Below the pieces are notes generated by a model. The model saw only the letters and a list, made by a program, of their open reading frames with translations, ran no database searches and was not told the origin of the DNA. 34,661 nucleotides of DNA from Humidesulfovibrio sp. (lineage in GTDB: Bacteria > Desulfobacterota > Desulfovibrionia > Desulfovibrionales > Desulfovibrionaceae): positions 1-34,661 of the forward strand of contig NZ_JAUYFU010000043.1 in assembly GCF_030689645.1 (NCBI RefSeq). The letters run 5' to 3'. The number at the start of each line of letters is the position of its first letter. Position 1 is the stretch's first letter. Shown in pieces: positions 5,796-15,147 of the stretch. The translations under genes and the position numbers were made by a program.

Positions 5796-7820
5796 CTACT
5801 CCTCACTACGGAACTTTTCAACAAGCTGAGCCAAATCTCTCGACATGGACGCAACTTCGCGGATGCGGATATTGGCGGCCTGAATGTCCTGGGACATCTG
5901 GCCCGAGAGGGAGTTGATCTCGCTCACGTTCTGATTGATCTCCTCGCTCGTGGCGGACTGCTGCTCCGCCGCGGTGGCGATGGAGCGCACCATGTCGGCG
6001 ATGCGGTCCGACGCGCTGACGATCTCCGTCAGGGTGCTGCCTGCGCCGCCAGCCAGCTCCGTGGTCTTGTCCACGCGAACCTTGGCCGCGTCCATTTCGC
6101 GAACAGCGCCTTCGGTGCTCTTCTGAACATGCAGAATGGCCGCCTCGACTTCCTTGGTGGCGGTCATGGTCTTCTCAGCCAGCTTGCGCACCTCGTCCGC
6201 GACCACGGCGAACCCGCGCCCGGCGTCGCCCGCGCGCGCGGCCTCGATGGCGGCGTTAAGCGCCAGCAGGTTGGTCTGGTCCGCTATGTCGTTGATGACT
6301 CCAAGCACTTGGCCGATGTCGCGCGCGCTCACGGAGAGCTGCCCCAACGCCTCGGAAAGGCTCTGTGTGGTGCTGGCAACGTGGTTGATTTCCGTCAGCG
6401 TGCCCTGAACCAGCACGCCGCCCTCGCGGGCCACGCTGTTGGCCCGGCCGGAAGCCTCGGAGGTCTCTCCGGCGTTTCTGGCCACCTCAAGCACTGTGGA
6501 GTTCATTTCCTCCATGGCCGTGGCCATGCTGTGGGTGCGCGCCGAGGCGTTGTCCATGCCCTTGGTGAGCTCCTCCATCTGGCCGCTCAACAGGTCCGAC
6601 GACTGCTCCAGGCGCAGGGCCACCTCGGTGACCTCGTTGGCCACGGCCAGGAGTTCCTCGCGGTGCGCCTCGATGCGCTGGCGCGACTGCTCTTCCTGTG
6701 TCAGGTCGACCAGCACGGAGATTGTTCCCACGGTCTGGCCCTGGGCGCTCTTGAGGGGCGAGACTTCCGCGTGCAAGGGGAAGCTCACGCCGTCAGGCCG
6801 TTTGAAAACGAAATTGCCGCTCACGATGCTGCAGGTCTCAAGGGCCTTGCTGGTCAAGGTCTCGCGCTTGTCGCCGTAGAAAACCATGTCCGGGCACTTG
6901 CCCACCACCGAGTTCATGGGCTGTCCCAAGATGCTCAGAAGCGGCTTGTTGGCGTAGTTGATGACCCCAAGCTCGTCCGTGACCATCATGGGCACGATGA
7001 TGCCGTCCAAGAGCCCCTTGTTGTACTCCAGCTGATCCTTGATGCGCTCGACCATGGTGCCCAGGTGCGTCGCGAGATTGGCCAGGCGGTCCTCGCCGCT
7101 GACCTTGAAGCAGGCGTTCAGGTTGCCCTGGATGACTTCATCCGCACTGCGCTCAATGGAGGTGACGCGGGCGATGACCGTGCGCTTTATGAACGTGAAC
7201 AGAACGATGCTCAGAGCGAGCATCCCGAGGAGGGAAAGCCCTGCGGTGAGGAACTGGGTCATGCGCAGAGTGGCGAACTGCGGGGTGAGGTTCTGCCGGG
7301 TGACGAGAGCGCCCAGGATGGGCTTGCTCTTGCCGTGGCAGTGATAGCAGCCGGGCTCGTTGGGGATGGTTTTGACTTCGGTGAAAAAGTCCGTGCCGCC
7401 CATGCGCATCAATTCGCCCGCAAGGGTTTTCTCCTTGAGGCTCCGGGCCACAAGCGCACGGCATTCCGCATGGTTCAGCACCTCGCCCAAAGGCTTGCGT
7501 TCGGTGGCGTTGTCGGTGGCGTAGGTGATGGATCCTTCGTAATCCACCATGAAGATGTCGATGTCTTTGTTTTCCCGGGCCAGGTCGGCGAAGCGGGCGC
7601 GTGTGGCATCGTTGTCGCCCAGACGCATGGGCTCCTCCACCACCATGGAGATCATTCTGCTGTCGCGCTCTGCGCTATGCTTCACCTGGCCCAGCATGGT
7701 CTTCTTCTGCCAGTACGAAGTCGCCAGAAAGAGCCCGGCGAACACCACGCCGCTGATGCACAGTGTGAGCACAAGGACTTTAAGCGTCAGGGATTTGCGG
7801 ATTTTTTCAAGAGATATCAT
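5796..7820 (-). CDS. Heme c-binding methyl-accepting chemotaxis protein (DcrA-like)
   Basis: The 674 residues form TM1 (about 11-34), a periplasmic domain (35-188), TM2 (189-212), HAMP (about 212-264), a PAS domain (about 265-375) and the chemoreceptor signalling domain. The signalling hairpin tip is at 511-548 ([20 protein letters not shown] and on). The periplasmic domain has one c-type heme motif, C158-Y-H-C161-H162, so it should be heme-loaded in the periplasm. DcrA of D. vulgaris is a known heme c chemoreceptor for oxygen or redox. There is no C-terminal CheR-docking pentapeptide. I chose the ATG at 7820 because AGGAGG lies six bases upstream; a longer start overlaps the cytochrome gene. 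Its gene lies 10 bases after the cytochrome. Confidence 0.92.
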   Translation of the reverse strand: MISLEKIRKSLTLKVLVLTLCISGVVFAGLFLATSYWQKKTMLGQVKHSAERDSRMISMVVEEPMRLGDNDATRARFADLARENKDIDIFMVDYEGSITYATDNATERKPLGEVLNHAECRALVARSLKEKTLAGELMRMGGTDFFTEVKTIPNEPGCYHCHGKSKPILGALVTRQNLTPQFATLRMTQFLTAGLSLLGMLALSIVLFTFIKRTVIARVTSIERSADEVIQGNLNACFKVSGEDRLANLATHLGTMVERIKDQLEYNKGLLDGIIVPMMVTDELGVINYANKPLLSILGQPMNSVVGKCPDMVFYGDKRETLTSKALETCSIVSGNFVFKRPDGVSFPLHAEVSPLKSAQGQTVGTISVLVDLTQEEQSRQRIEAHREELLAVANEVTEVALRLEQSSDLLSGQMEELTKGMDNASARTHSMATAMEEMNSTVLEVARNAGETSEASGRANSVAREGGVLVQGTLTEINHVASTTQSLSEALGQLSVSARDIGQVLGVINDIADQTNLLALNAAIEAARAGDAGRGFAVVADEVRKLAEKTMTATKEVEAAILHVQKSTEGAVREMDAAKVRVDKTTELAGGAGSTLTEIVSASDRIADMVRSIATAAEQQSATSEEINQNVSEINSLSGQMSQDIQAANIRIREVASMSRDLAQLVEKFRSEE

Positions 7821-7830
7821 GGCCGACCTC

Positions 7831-8340
7831 CTAGTGCGCCCCGCCATAGAGCATGGGCTTGAAGCGGAAGTTGGACACCCGCTCGGGGTTATGGCACGTC
7901 TCGCATTCCTTCACGCTCATGCGTCCCTTGCCCAAGATCAGATTCTTCTTGCCGCCCGACTCCACGTGGGCCGAGCCAGGGCCGTGACAGACCTCGCACC
8001 CGGCGTGCCCCATGTCCGGGGTCTTCTCAAAGCTGACAAAGCCGCCAGGCTTGCCATAGCCCGTGGTATGGCAGGCGTAGCACTCCTTCAATTCCTCCGG
8101 CGTGAGCTGCTTGGCCATGATCTTCACGCTTCGATCGGAGTGCGCCTTTTTGGAATGTTTTTTGAAGGTTATGAATTCCTTTTCGTGGCAGCCCTCGCAC
8201 GATGAAGAGCCGACAAAGGAGGCCACAGCCTTGGAGGACTCGGCCTTGGAGCCCGCGCTTTTGGAGGCAGCAAGCAAGGGAGCAGCGAACAGGCAGGCGA
8301 CAAATACACCAACAATGACGGATGACGGGTAGCGCAACAC
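7831..8340 (-). CDS. Periplasmic tetraheme cytochrome c
   Basis: The 169-residue protein has a signal peptide (hydrophobic 8-24, probable cleavage after PLLA) and four CXXCH heme motifs at C48, C87, C115 and C146. The spacing is unlike cytochrome c3 and closer to the cytochrome c554 type. Extra histidines (H62, H67, H112, H125) could serve as distal ligands. GGAGG lies five bases before the GTG at 8340, so I start there; the longer frame begins with TTG four codons earlier and would contain the ribosome site inside the gene. It is the first gene of the operon with the heme chemoreceptor and may pass electrons to or from it; that is inference. Confidence 0.9.
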   Translation of the reverse strand: MLRYPSSVIVGVFVACLFAAPLLAASKSAGSKAESSKAVASFVGSSSCEGCHEKEFITFKKHSKKAHSDRSVKIMAKQLTPEELKECYACHTTGYGKPGGFVSFEKTPDMGHAGCEVCHGPGSAHVESGGKKNLILGKGRMSVKECETCHNPERVSNFRFKPMLYGGAH

Positions 8341-8452
8341 AAGACCCTCCAATAGATAAAACTTGTCTCAATATCGGATAAATTGCCGTAATACTTAATA
8401 TAGAAACGTACCACTGTCACTCAAAAAATAAAATACTCCAAAAATGGAAAAC

Positions 8453-8498
8453 AAAAAAAACCGCCAGCAGCGCCTGAAAAGACAGGAGCTGCTGGCGG
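8453..8498 (-). terminator. Intrinsic terminator after purL
   Basis: CCGCCAGCAG (8461-8470) pairs perfectly with CTGCTGGCGG (8489-8498), and an inner CCTG/CAGG stem extends it. Eight T residues follow on the minus strand (8453-8460). The AT-rich stretch 8341-8452 must hold the promoter of the cytochrome operon; I cannot place it with confidence. Confidence 0.92.
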
Positions 8499-8519
8499 CA
8501 AATAACTGTCTTAACTAAA

Positions 8520-11500
8520 CTACCAGTTCAGCGGTGCCTTGAAGGAATGGGCCAGGGCCTCCACGTTTTTGCGTAGAAGATGCGTACCGCGCTCCGCAAT
8601 GCACAGATCGCCGCCAGTCACAACGCCAATGCGGCCGAACTGCTGCCCGGCGAACAGGGTTTCAAAGGCTGGCGCCTTGTCCGGGGCAACGGAGACGACA
8701 AAACGGCTGGCGGATTCGCTGTACAGAAGCTCCAAGGCAGAGGTGCAGCCGCAGGCCGGCACCTTGGCCAAGTCGACATCAGCACCCAGCCTGCCGCCGA
8801 TGCACATCTCGGCCAGGGCCACGGCCAGGCCGCCATCGGAGCAGTCGTGGCAGGCGTTCACCAGCCCCTGCTGCGTGGCCGTAAAGTAAGTCAGGTAACG
8901 CTCGCGCGCGCTCACCAGGTCCACCTGTGGCACCTGGTCGCAGGAGATGCCAAGCTCGCTGGCCACCTCGGTGCCGCCAAGCTCGGGCCGGGTCAGGCCC
9001 AGCACGTAAACCAAGTCGCCCGCGCGCTTGAAGTCCGAGGTCACGGCCAGCTTCACGTCCGGGATCTTGCCCATGGCCGAGTACAGCACCGTGGGCGGAA
9101 TGGAGATTTTGACGCCGCCGCCCTTGTAGTCGTTCTTCATGGAGTCCTTGCCGGAAACGCAGGGCACGCCGAAACCGCGGCAGTAATGGTCCAGCGCTTC
9201 GTTGGCGCGCACCAGCTGGGCCAGCTTGTACTGGCCGTCAGGCGTGGTCTCGCTCTCAACGGGATCGCACCAGCAGAAGTTGTCCGTGCCTGCCATGTAG
9301 CGCAGGTCCGCGCCGACGGCCACGGCCCCGCGCACGGCCTCGTCGATGGCGTTGGCCATCATCCAGTAGGAGTCCAGGTCGCTGAACTTGGGGCAGATGC
9401 CGTTTGAAAGCACCAAGCCCTCGTCGCTCATATAGTCGGGCCGGATCACCGCCGCATCGGCCGGGCCGTCGCGCTTCACGCCCACAAGAGGCTTCACGAT
9501 GCTCTTGCCCTGCACCTCATGGTCGTACTGGCGGATGACGTATTCCTTGCTGCAGATGTTGAGCCGGGAGAGCATGCGCGAAAGCAGCTCGTCCTGGTCC
9601 ACGTCCTTGGGCAGGGGGTCGGCCTTGACCACGGGCTGGTTCCAACGGGCCTTGAGCTCCATCTGGGGCAGGCCCTCGTGCAGAAAGTGCATGGACAGCC
9701 GGGCCACGCACTTGGTCCCGTAGCGCACGCTGAAGTAGCCGGAGTCGGTGTAGGTGCCCAGCGCCGTGGACTCCACGTCCATCTCCTTGGACAGGGCCAG
9801 AAACTCGTCCAGCTTTTCAGGCGGAACGGCGCAGGTCATGCGCTCCTGGGCTTCGGAGATGAGGATCTCCCAGGGCTTGAGGCCGTCGTACTTGAGCGGG
9901 GCCTTGGACAGGTCCAGGTCGCAGCCGCCGCAGTCCTGGGCCATTTCGCCCACGGAGGACGACAGGCCGCCGGCGCCGTTGTCGGTGATGGCGTTGTAGA
10001 GCCCCCGGTCGCGGGCGCGCATGAGGAAGTCGTACATCTTGCGCTGGGTGATAGGATCGCCGATCTGCACCGCCGTTGCGGGCGAACCCTCGTGCAGTTC
10101 CTCGGACGAGAAGGTTGCTCCATGGATCCCGTCTTTGCCGATGCGTCCGCCGCTCATGACGATGACATCGCCAGGCAGGGCACATTTCTCGTGGCTGAGG
10201 CGCCCGGCCACGCGGGTGGGCATGGTGCCGATGGTGCCGCAATACACCAGGGGCTTGCCGAGAAAGCGCTCGTCGAACACGATGGCCCCGTTGACGGTTG
10301 GGATGCCGCTCTTGTTGCCGCCATGCTCCACTCCCTCGCGCACGCCTTCCAGCACGCGGCGGGGGTGCAGCAGGCGCGGCGGCAGCTCGCCCTCGTAAAA
10401 GGGCGAGGCGAAGCAGAACACGTCGGTGTTGCACAGAAGGTTCGCGCCCAGGCCCGTGCCCATGGGGTCGCGGTTCACGCCCACGATGCCCGTGAGCGCT
10501 CCGCCGTAGGGATCCAGCGCGGAGGGCGAGTTGTGCGTCTCCACCTTGATGCAGACGTTCAGCTTATCGTTGAAGCGGATGACGCCCGCGTTGTCCTTGA
10601 ACACGGACAGGCAGAAGTCGTCCTTGCCCTTGGCCTGGCGGATGGCGTGGGTGCTGCCCTTGATGCAGGTCTTGTACAGGCTGTCGATGGTCCTGCGCCC
10701 GCCCTTGTCCGCGTCCTCGTAGTCGATTTTGGCGGTGAAGATCTTGTGCTTGCAGTGCTCGCTCCAGGTCTGGGCCAGCACCTCCACCTCGGCGTCCGTG
10801 GGATTCTCGGCCTGGGCAGGGGAAAGACCGGCGGCCTTGCGCGCGGCGCGGGTGGCCGGGTCCTTGTAGTAGTCCACGATGGTTTTCATTTCGCACAGCG
10901 AGAGCGCCAGGGTGTTGGCCCGGCTGAAGGCCATGAGCTCCTCGTCGGTCATGGTGGTCAGAGGCACCACTGCAACCTCGTCGCTGGCCTGACCGGTGAC
11001 GCGGGCGGCCTTGGCCGCGAATCCGGGCTGAGCCGCCCACTGGGCCGCAGACTTCAGTTCGAAGCGCTGGATGAGCTCGTTGGCCAGCAGGTCGCGCGCG
11101 ATATGCAGCACGGTCTTCTCGGTGAGGGGCGCGCCGGGCGCGGCCCAAAGCAGATACTGCACGCTGGTGTAGACGCTGACGGCCTTGGCGCTGGCGCCGG
11201 AGAGGCCCAGCACCAGCAGGATGGTCTCGCGCGCGGTCTTGGCCTCGTTGTCGGTGACGCCGGGGCGGAAGCCCACCTCAAGCACCCAATCGGGGCCTTC
11301 GGCCCGTTCAAAGGGGGAGAGGGATATCTCATGCAGAACGGGGTCGTGCAAAGCCCCGGCGTCGATGACAGCCTTGGCCTGGGCTTCATCGATGCCCTCC
11401 GCCGTGTACACGCGCACAATGCCCACGCGGGCCAGGTCCAAACCCAGCTCGCTCTTGATCTTACGGGCCACGCGTTCGCCAACCACATCGCGCACCTGGG

Positions 11501-11531
11501 ATTTCAGGCCCAATTCAAAGCGCAAAAGCAT
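8520..11531 (-). CDS. purL: Phosphoribosylformylglycinamidine synthase, PurS-PurL fusion type
   Basis: This enzyme makes FGAM from FGAR with ATP and ammonia in purine synthesis. At 1003 residues it is longer than small PurL (about 730) and shorter than large PurL (about 1300). The first 155 residues look like PurS, perhaps twice (about 1-72 and 82-155). The PurL part has TWSEHCKHK (255-263), VETHNSPSALDPYGGA (330-345), GGRIGKDGIHGATFSS (461-476), TDNGAGGLSSSVGE and SGKDSMKND. The glutaminase domain of large PurL is absent, so a separate PurQ must supply ammonia; none is in the window. AAGGAG lies before the ATG. A weak hairpin at 11551-11564 lies just upstream. Termination is at 8461-8498. 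Confidence 0.94.
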   Translation of the reverse strand: MLLRFELGLKSQVRDVVGERVARKIKSELGLDLARVGIVRVYTAEGIDEAQAKAVIDAGALHDPVLHEISLSPFERAEGPDWVLEVGFRPGVTDNEAKTARETILLVLGLSGASAKAVSVYTSVQYLLWAAPGAPLTEKTVLHIARDLLANELIQRFELKSAAQWAAQPGFAAKAARVTGQASDEVAVVPLTTMTDEELMAFSRANTLALSLCEMKTIVDYYKDPATRAARKAAGLSPAQAENPTDAEVEVLAQTWSEHCKHKIFTAKIDYEDADKGGRRTIDSLYKTCIKGSTHAIRQAKGKDDFCLSVFKDNAGVIRFNDKLNVCIKVETHNSPSALDPYGGALTGIVGVNRDPMGTGLGANLLCNTDVFCFASPFYEGELPPRLLHPRRVLEGVREGVEHGGNKSGIPTVNGAIVFDERFLGKPLVYCGTIGTMPTRVAGRLSHEKCALPGDVIVMSGGRIGKDGIHGATFSSEELHEGSPATAVQIGDPITQRKMYDFLMRARDRGLYNAITDNGAGGLSSSVGEMAQDCGGCDLDLSKAPLKYDGLKPWEILISEAQERMTCAVPPEKLDEFLALSKEMDVESTALGTYTDSGYFSVRYGTKCVARLSMHFLHEGLPQMELKARWNQPVVKADPLPKDVDQDELLSRMLSRLNICSKEYVIRQYDHEVQGKSIVKPLVGVKRDGPADAAVIRPDYMSDEGLVLSNGICPKFSDLDSYWMMANAIDEAVRGAVAVGADLRYMAGTDNFCWCDPVESETTPDGQYKLAQLVRANEALDHYCRGFGVPCVSGKDSMKNDYKGGGVKISIPPTVLYSAMGKIPDVKLAVTSDFKRAGDLVYVLGLTRPELGGTEVASELGISCDQVPQVDLVSARERYLTYFTATQQGLVNACHDCSDGGLAVALAEMCIGGRLGADVDLAKVPACGCTSALELLYSESASRFVVSVAPDKAPAFETLFAGQQFGRIGVVTGGDLCIAERGTHLLRKNVEALAHSFKAPLNW

Positions 11532-11614
11532 ATGGAGCTCTCCTTCAAAAGCCAGACTCCTGGCCGTTTCTAGCGTGTTTCAGCTTTCAAACATATAGCA
11601 GCATGGCCGGGGGG

Positions 11615-14128
11615 CTAGTCGCCCACAAGGGCGTCGCCCCCGGAAGCCTTGGCCTGATAAGCCAGATTGTCCACCCGCTTGAGCAGGGTCTGCGGGGTGT
11701 CGTCCCCGCGCAGCATGGACACGCCCAGGCTCACGGTGACAAGCCCCTTAAACTGTTCGCGCACGTCGGAAATAATGCGCTGGGCAATGGCCTTAAGCCG
11801 GTCCTCGGCCACCTCGGTGACAATGACGGCGAACTCGTCGCCGCCGTACCGGCAGGGAAAGTCCATGCCTTGGCGCACCAGATTCAGCAGCATGGAGCCC
11901 ACGCTGCGCAGCACGTTGTCGCCCGCGATGTGGCCCTGGTTGTCGTTGACGTCCTTGAACATGTCCAGATCAAAAAACACCATGCCCATGCTGCGGCCCG
12001 TGCGCCGGCAACGGCTCACCTCGCGCTCCAGGGTGGTGTGGAACTGATAATGGTTGTACAGCCCGGTGAGGCCGTCGAGCATGGCCCGCATCTTGAGCTT
12101 GGCCTCAAGGCGGCGGATCTGGGTCAGGTCGCGCCCCACCACCAGGCACTCGCGGGCCAGCTCCTGGTCGCCGCCCGGCTTGCCGCCAAGGGGCGCGAAG
12201 GAAAGCTCAAAGGGCAGCTCCGCCCCGCCCATGGCCCTCAGAACGACCTCAACGTGGGGCTGGCCCTCGGAGTTCAAAAGCACCGGGTTCCACACCTCCA
12301 CGCAGGTATCCGCCGGAGAGAACACCTTGAAGAACATGCGGCCCACCAGACCCAGCTCCGGCCGCGAGCAAAACTCGATGACCCCGCTGGCCGCAACGGT
12401 GAGCACAAGCTCCTGCATGGAGCCGATGAGCCGCTCCAGAAAACTCTTGCGCCGCAGGGTCTGCACCTCCACCTGGGAAAGCTCGCGCAGATCCTCCAGC
12501 AGGGCCAGAATTCCGCCGTCCTCTGCACGGTGGGCCGAGAGGTACAGCGCACCGTCCTGCATGCAGCCGTCCTGGGCCTTGCCCAGGAAATAGTCGATCT
12601 TCCCAAAGCTCTTGCGCGCAGGGTCGCCCACGAAATTCGCAAACTCCGCGCTGGTCTCGCGCGGCAAACGGTTGGCGAGCAGCTCACCCAGAAGCCGCCC
12701 CCTGGCCGGGGCGTCCAGGCTCAAGTACTCATCCAGCCTGCCGTTGCCCTCAACCACACGCCCTGCCGTGTCCAGCCGGGCCACGCCGATGGGGATCTTG
12801 TCAAAGGCCAGGGCCTTCTCCTCAAGCACGGCCTGGCGGGCGCTGTAGTGCTCGAACCCCTGGCCAAAGAAACGCAGGTACAGGGCCAGATTCTCCCACT
12901 CCTCCTTGGGCAGGTTGGCCTCGCCCAGGCGCAGCTCGCCCAGGCGCTTGCCCGAGGAGCTGATCTCCATGCCCTGGGTTCGGATTCTCCAGGGAATGTC
13001 CGAGGCCTGATGCACGCCATCGGCGCTCTCCAAGCGGCCCTGTGGCGTCAGGTGAAACAGCCGGTAGCCGTCGTCGTGGGGAGACTTGAGGGCCACGTCC
13101 CAGCTCTTCACGTCCCAGTTGAGCTTGATGTGCTTGCCCAGCACGCGCGTAACCGAGGTCAGCCCGCCCTCGGCGGTGAGCAGGTCCATGCTGAGGAAGC
13201 AGTAGCCCTGCATAATCTTCACCGAATGGCGGTAATACGGGCGGTTCTCCTCGCCCTCGGCAATGCCCAAAGATTTGAGCATGGAGCGGAACTTGCCCAG
13301 GCATTCTGTCCGCAGGGCGTCCACCTCACGCTCGGAGAGGCCCAGCACCGTGCGCAAAAGCCCTTCGAACTGCACCACCCCGAAGGGTCCGCTGGCGTGG
13401 CCCAACTCCATCTCGGACCACTGGGTTGCCAGGATGACGGATTGCGTCAGGGGAGGCTGATCAGCCAGGGAGTCAACGACATGGTGGAAGCGCACGCTCT
13501 CGCACATCTCCGCCGGAAGGCCCCAGCGCACCAGCAGCATCTGCGAAAGCGCCGCGTGGTTCATGCCCCAGGCCTCGGCCTCCTTCGCGAGCTGGCCCTT
13601 GGAAAGCACGGTGATGCGGTCGCGCTGCTCCGGCTCGGGCAGATATTCCTTGGCCGCGCAACGCAAAAACAGAAGCGAAACATCCTTCAGCAGGCAGCAA
13701 AGGTAAGCCTGATCGGCCTGCTCCGGGCACAAACGGGCCGCCAGCATTTCCGCAGCAATGGACGACCAGACGATGAGCCGCCAGTCGGGATAGAAATCGT
13801 AATGGCATTCCGGGAAGCCGTGCTCCAGATCCTTGTGCAGGGTCATGGACACGGCAACCTTGAGGATTTCGCGGCTGCCGAGCACCAGGGCGGCGCGGTG
13901 CAGGTCCGTCACCTTTTGAGGCAGGCCGTAGAAGGCGGAGTTGACGAGGTTCAACACCGTGGTGGCCAGGGCCGGGTCGAGCCGGATGGTCTCGCCCATG
14001 ACGGCGAAGTCGGGTTCCGGCTTGATGGCTTCCTGCATGAGCCGGAGCATCACCGGCGACAGGGAGATTTTCTGGAGCAGGTGCGGCGAATTGAGCAGCA
14101 GATTCCCGGCCATCGGCCCCCCGGTCAC
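11615..14128 (-). CDS. HDOD-domain / PAS / GGDEF signalling protein (diguanylate cyclase)
   Basis: The 837-residue protein begins with an HDOD domain (about 10-210). A middle region follows that includes probable PAS-like segments (about 430-470 and 550-670), and it ends with a GGDEF domain (about 680-830). The active-site loop is RYGGDEFAVI with GGDEF at 762-766, and FFDLDMFKDVND gives the metal-binding residues, so cyclic di-GMP synthesis is likely. The product-inhibition motif RXXD is not intact: the four residues are QGMD. No membrane segment is seen. The GTG at 14128 overlaps the upstream stop as GTGA; an ATG at 14113 is an alternative. Co-transcription with prenyl synthase and purL is likely from spacing, but no functional link is evident. 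Confidence 0.9.
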   Translation of the reverse strand: MTGGPMAGNLLLNSPHLLQKISLSPVMLRLMQEAIKPEPDFAVMGETIRLDPALATTVLNLVNSAFYGLPQKVTDLHRAALVLGSREILKVAVSMTLHKDLEHGFPECHYDFYPDWRLIVWSSIAAEMLAARLCPEQADQAYLCCLLKDVSLLFLRCAAKEYLPEPEQRDRITVLSKGQLAKEAEAWGMNHAALSQMLLVRWGLPAEMCESVRFHHVVDSLADQPPLTQSVILATQWSEMELGHASGPFGVVQFEGLLRTVLGLSEREVDALRTECLGKFRSMLKSLGIAEGEENRPYYRHSVKIMQGYCFLSMDLLTAEGGLTSVTRVLGKHIKLNWDVKSWDVALKSPHDDGYRLFHLTPQGRLESADGVHQASDIPWRIRTQGMEISSSGKRLGELRLGEANLPKEEWENLALYLRFFGQGFEHYSARQAVLEEKALAFDKIPIGVARLDTAGRVVEGNGRLDEYLSLDAPARGRLLGELLANRLPRETSAEFANFVGDPARKSFGKIDYFLGKAQDGCMQDGALYLSAHRAEDGGILALLEDLRELSQVEVQTLRRKSFLERLIGSMQELVLTVAASGVIEFCSRPELGLVGRMFFKVFSPADTCVEVWNPVLLNSEGQPHVEVVLRAMGGAELPFELSFAPLGGKPGGDQELARECLVVGRDLTQIRRLEAKLKMRAMLDGLTGLYNHYQFHTTLEREVSRCRRTGRSMGMVFFDLDMFKDVNDNQGHIAGDNVLRSVGSMLLNLVRQGMDFPCRYGGDEFAVIVTEVAEDRLKAIAQRIISDVREQFKGLVTVSLGVSMLRGDDTPQTLLKRVDNLAYQAKASGGDALVGD

Positions 14129-15093
14129 TTGCGTCTGGTGAGAACGTACTCCGCAGCCTGGGCCAGGACCACGCGCTCAGGCGATGCAGGCAACGCGTCC
14201 AGTTCGCGCAGGGCGGCGTCAATGTAGCCTCGTGCAGCCTCACGGGTCTGCTCGGCCAAGCCTTTTTCCCGAACTTGCGCCACTATGCGCCCGGCCTCCG
14301 CTTCGGTCAACCGCTTTTCCCGCAGCCCGGCCAGGAGCTCCCGGGCCTCCACCTCTGGCAAGGACTCCAGGTACAGGATCAGGGGCAGGGTCATCTTGCC
14401 CTCGCGCAGGTCGCCCCCTGCGGGCTTGCCCATCTCGCTCTCGGAAATGGTGTAGTCCAGGGCGTCGTCCACCAGCTGGAAGGCGATGCCCAGGTTCAGG
14501 CCGAAGTTCCCGGCCTGATCCTCAAGGGTGCGGTCGCGGCTGGCGAGGGCCGCTCCGCAGCGGCAGGCGGTCTCAATAAGCTTGGCCGTCTTGCCGATGA
14601 TGATGTCGAGATAGGTCTGACGGTCCACCGTGGGCCGGGCCGTGTGCGCCAGCTCCAGAATCTCGCCCTCTGCGGTGGCCATGATGCCGCGGGCAAGCAG
14701 GCCGTTGAGCCTCGGAATATCGTAGTCAGCGCCGATCTTGTTGGCCAGGGCCAGCAGGATGTCGCCCGCCAGGATGGTTTCGGTGACGCCGAAGGCCACA
14801 TGGGCCGATGTCTGGCCCCGGCGCGTCTCCGCCTGGTCCAGCACGTCGTCGTGCAGCAGCGTGGCCGTGTGCAGCATTTCCAGGGCGCAGGAGATGCCCA
14901 GCTGATCGTCCTTGCTGTGGCCATAGGCCCTGGCAAAGAGGATGGTCAGCATGGGGCGGATGCGCTTGCCGCCGGAAAGCAGCACATGGCGGGCCACATC
15001 GCGCACCAGTCCGTCGAGCTTGTCCGCTTCCGCCGCGAGGAAGGCGTTGATGCCGGGAATCTCCCGGGCGAAATAAGCGCGCATTTCGTTCAT
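14125..15093 (-). CDS. Polyprenyl diphosphate synthase (trans, long chain)
   Basis: The enzyme condenses isopentenyl diphosphate onto allylic diphosphates to build the quinone side chain. The 322 residues show GGKRIRP (41-47), the first aspartate-rich motif HDDVLD (D82, D83, D86) and the second, VDDALD (D209, D210, D213). Small residues (A77, T78) stand four to five positions before the first motif, which favours a long product of the octaprenyl or similar type over farnesyl; this is inference. Neighbouring mqnB and nearby menG point to the menaquinone side chain. The ribosome site is weak. The stop overlaps the next gene by four bases. Confidence 0.9.
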   Translation of the reverse strand: MNEMRAYFAREIPGINAFLAAEADKLDGLVRDVARHVLLSGGKRIRPMLTILFARAYGHSKDDQLGISCALEMLHTATLLHDDVLDQAETRRGQTSAHVAFGVTETILAGDILLALANKIGADYDIPRLNGLLARGIMATAEGEILELAHTARPTVDRQTYLDIIIGKTAKLIETACRCGAALASRDRTLEDQAGNFGLNLGIAFQLVDDALDYTISESEMGKPAGGDLREGKMTLPLILYLESLPEVEARELLAGLREKRLTEAEAGRIVAQVREKGLAEQTREAARGYIDAALRELDALPASPERVVLAQAAEYVLTRRK

Positions 15094-15147
15094 GCCGTAA
15101 CCACGTCCGCTGGTTGAAGTGTGCTGCCGTTTCTGTCCGGGCTCCGC

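Noticed and set aside
5703-7862. Very long plus-strand open frame antisense to the chemoreceptor
   Set aside because: Its His/Gly/Ala/Val-rich translation is typical of the antisense shadow of a high-GC gene, and the minus-strand frame is an unmistakable chemoreceptor. The same applies to long frames at 9519-11573, 11603-14227, 1927-3675 and 31582-32790.
8352-8378. Possible flagellar sigma-28 promoter on the plus strand (TAAAACTT and TCGGATAA)
   Set aside because: The spacing is nine and not eleven bases, and there is no plus-strand gene for it to serve.
11551-11564. Short hairpin GCCAG/CTGGC with four T residues before purL as a riboswitch or terminator
   Set aside because: The stem has only five pairs, and no purine-riboswitch features are nearby; it is probably chance.
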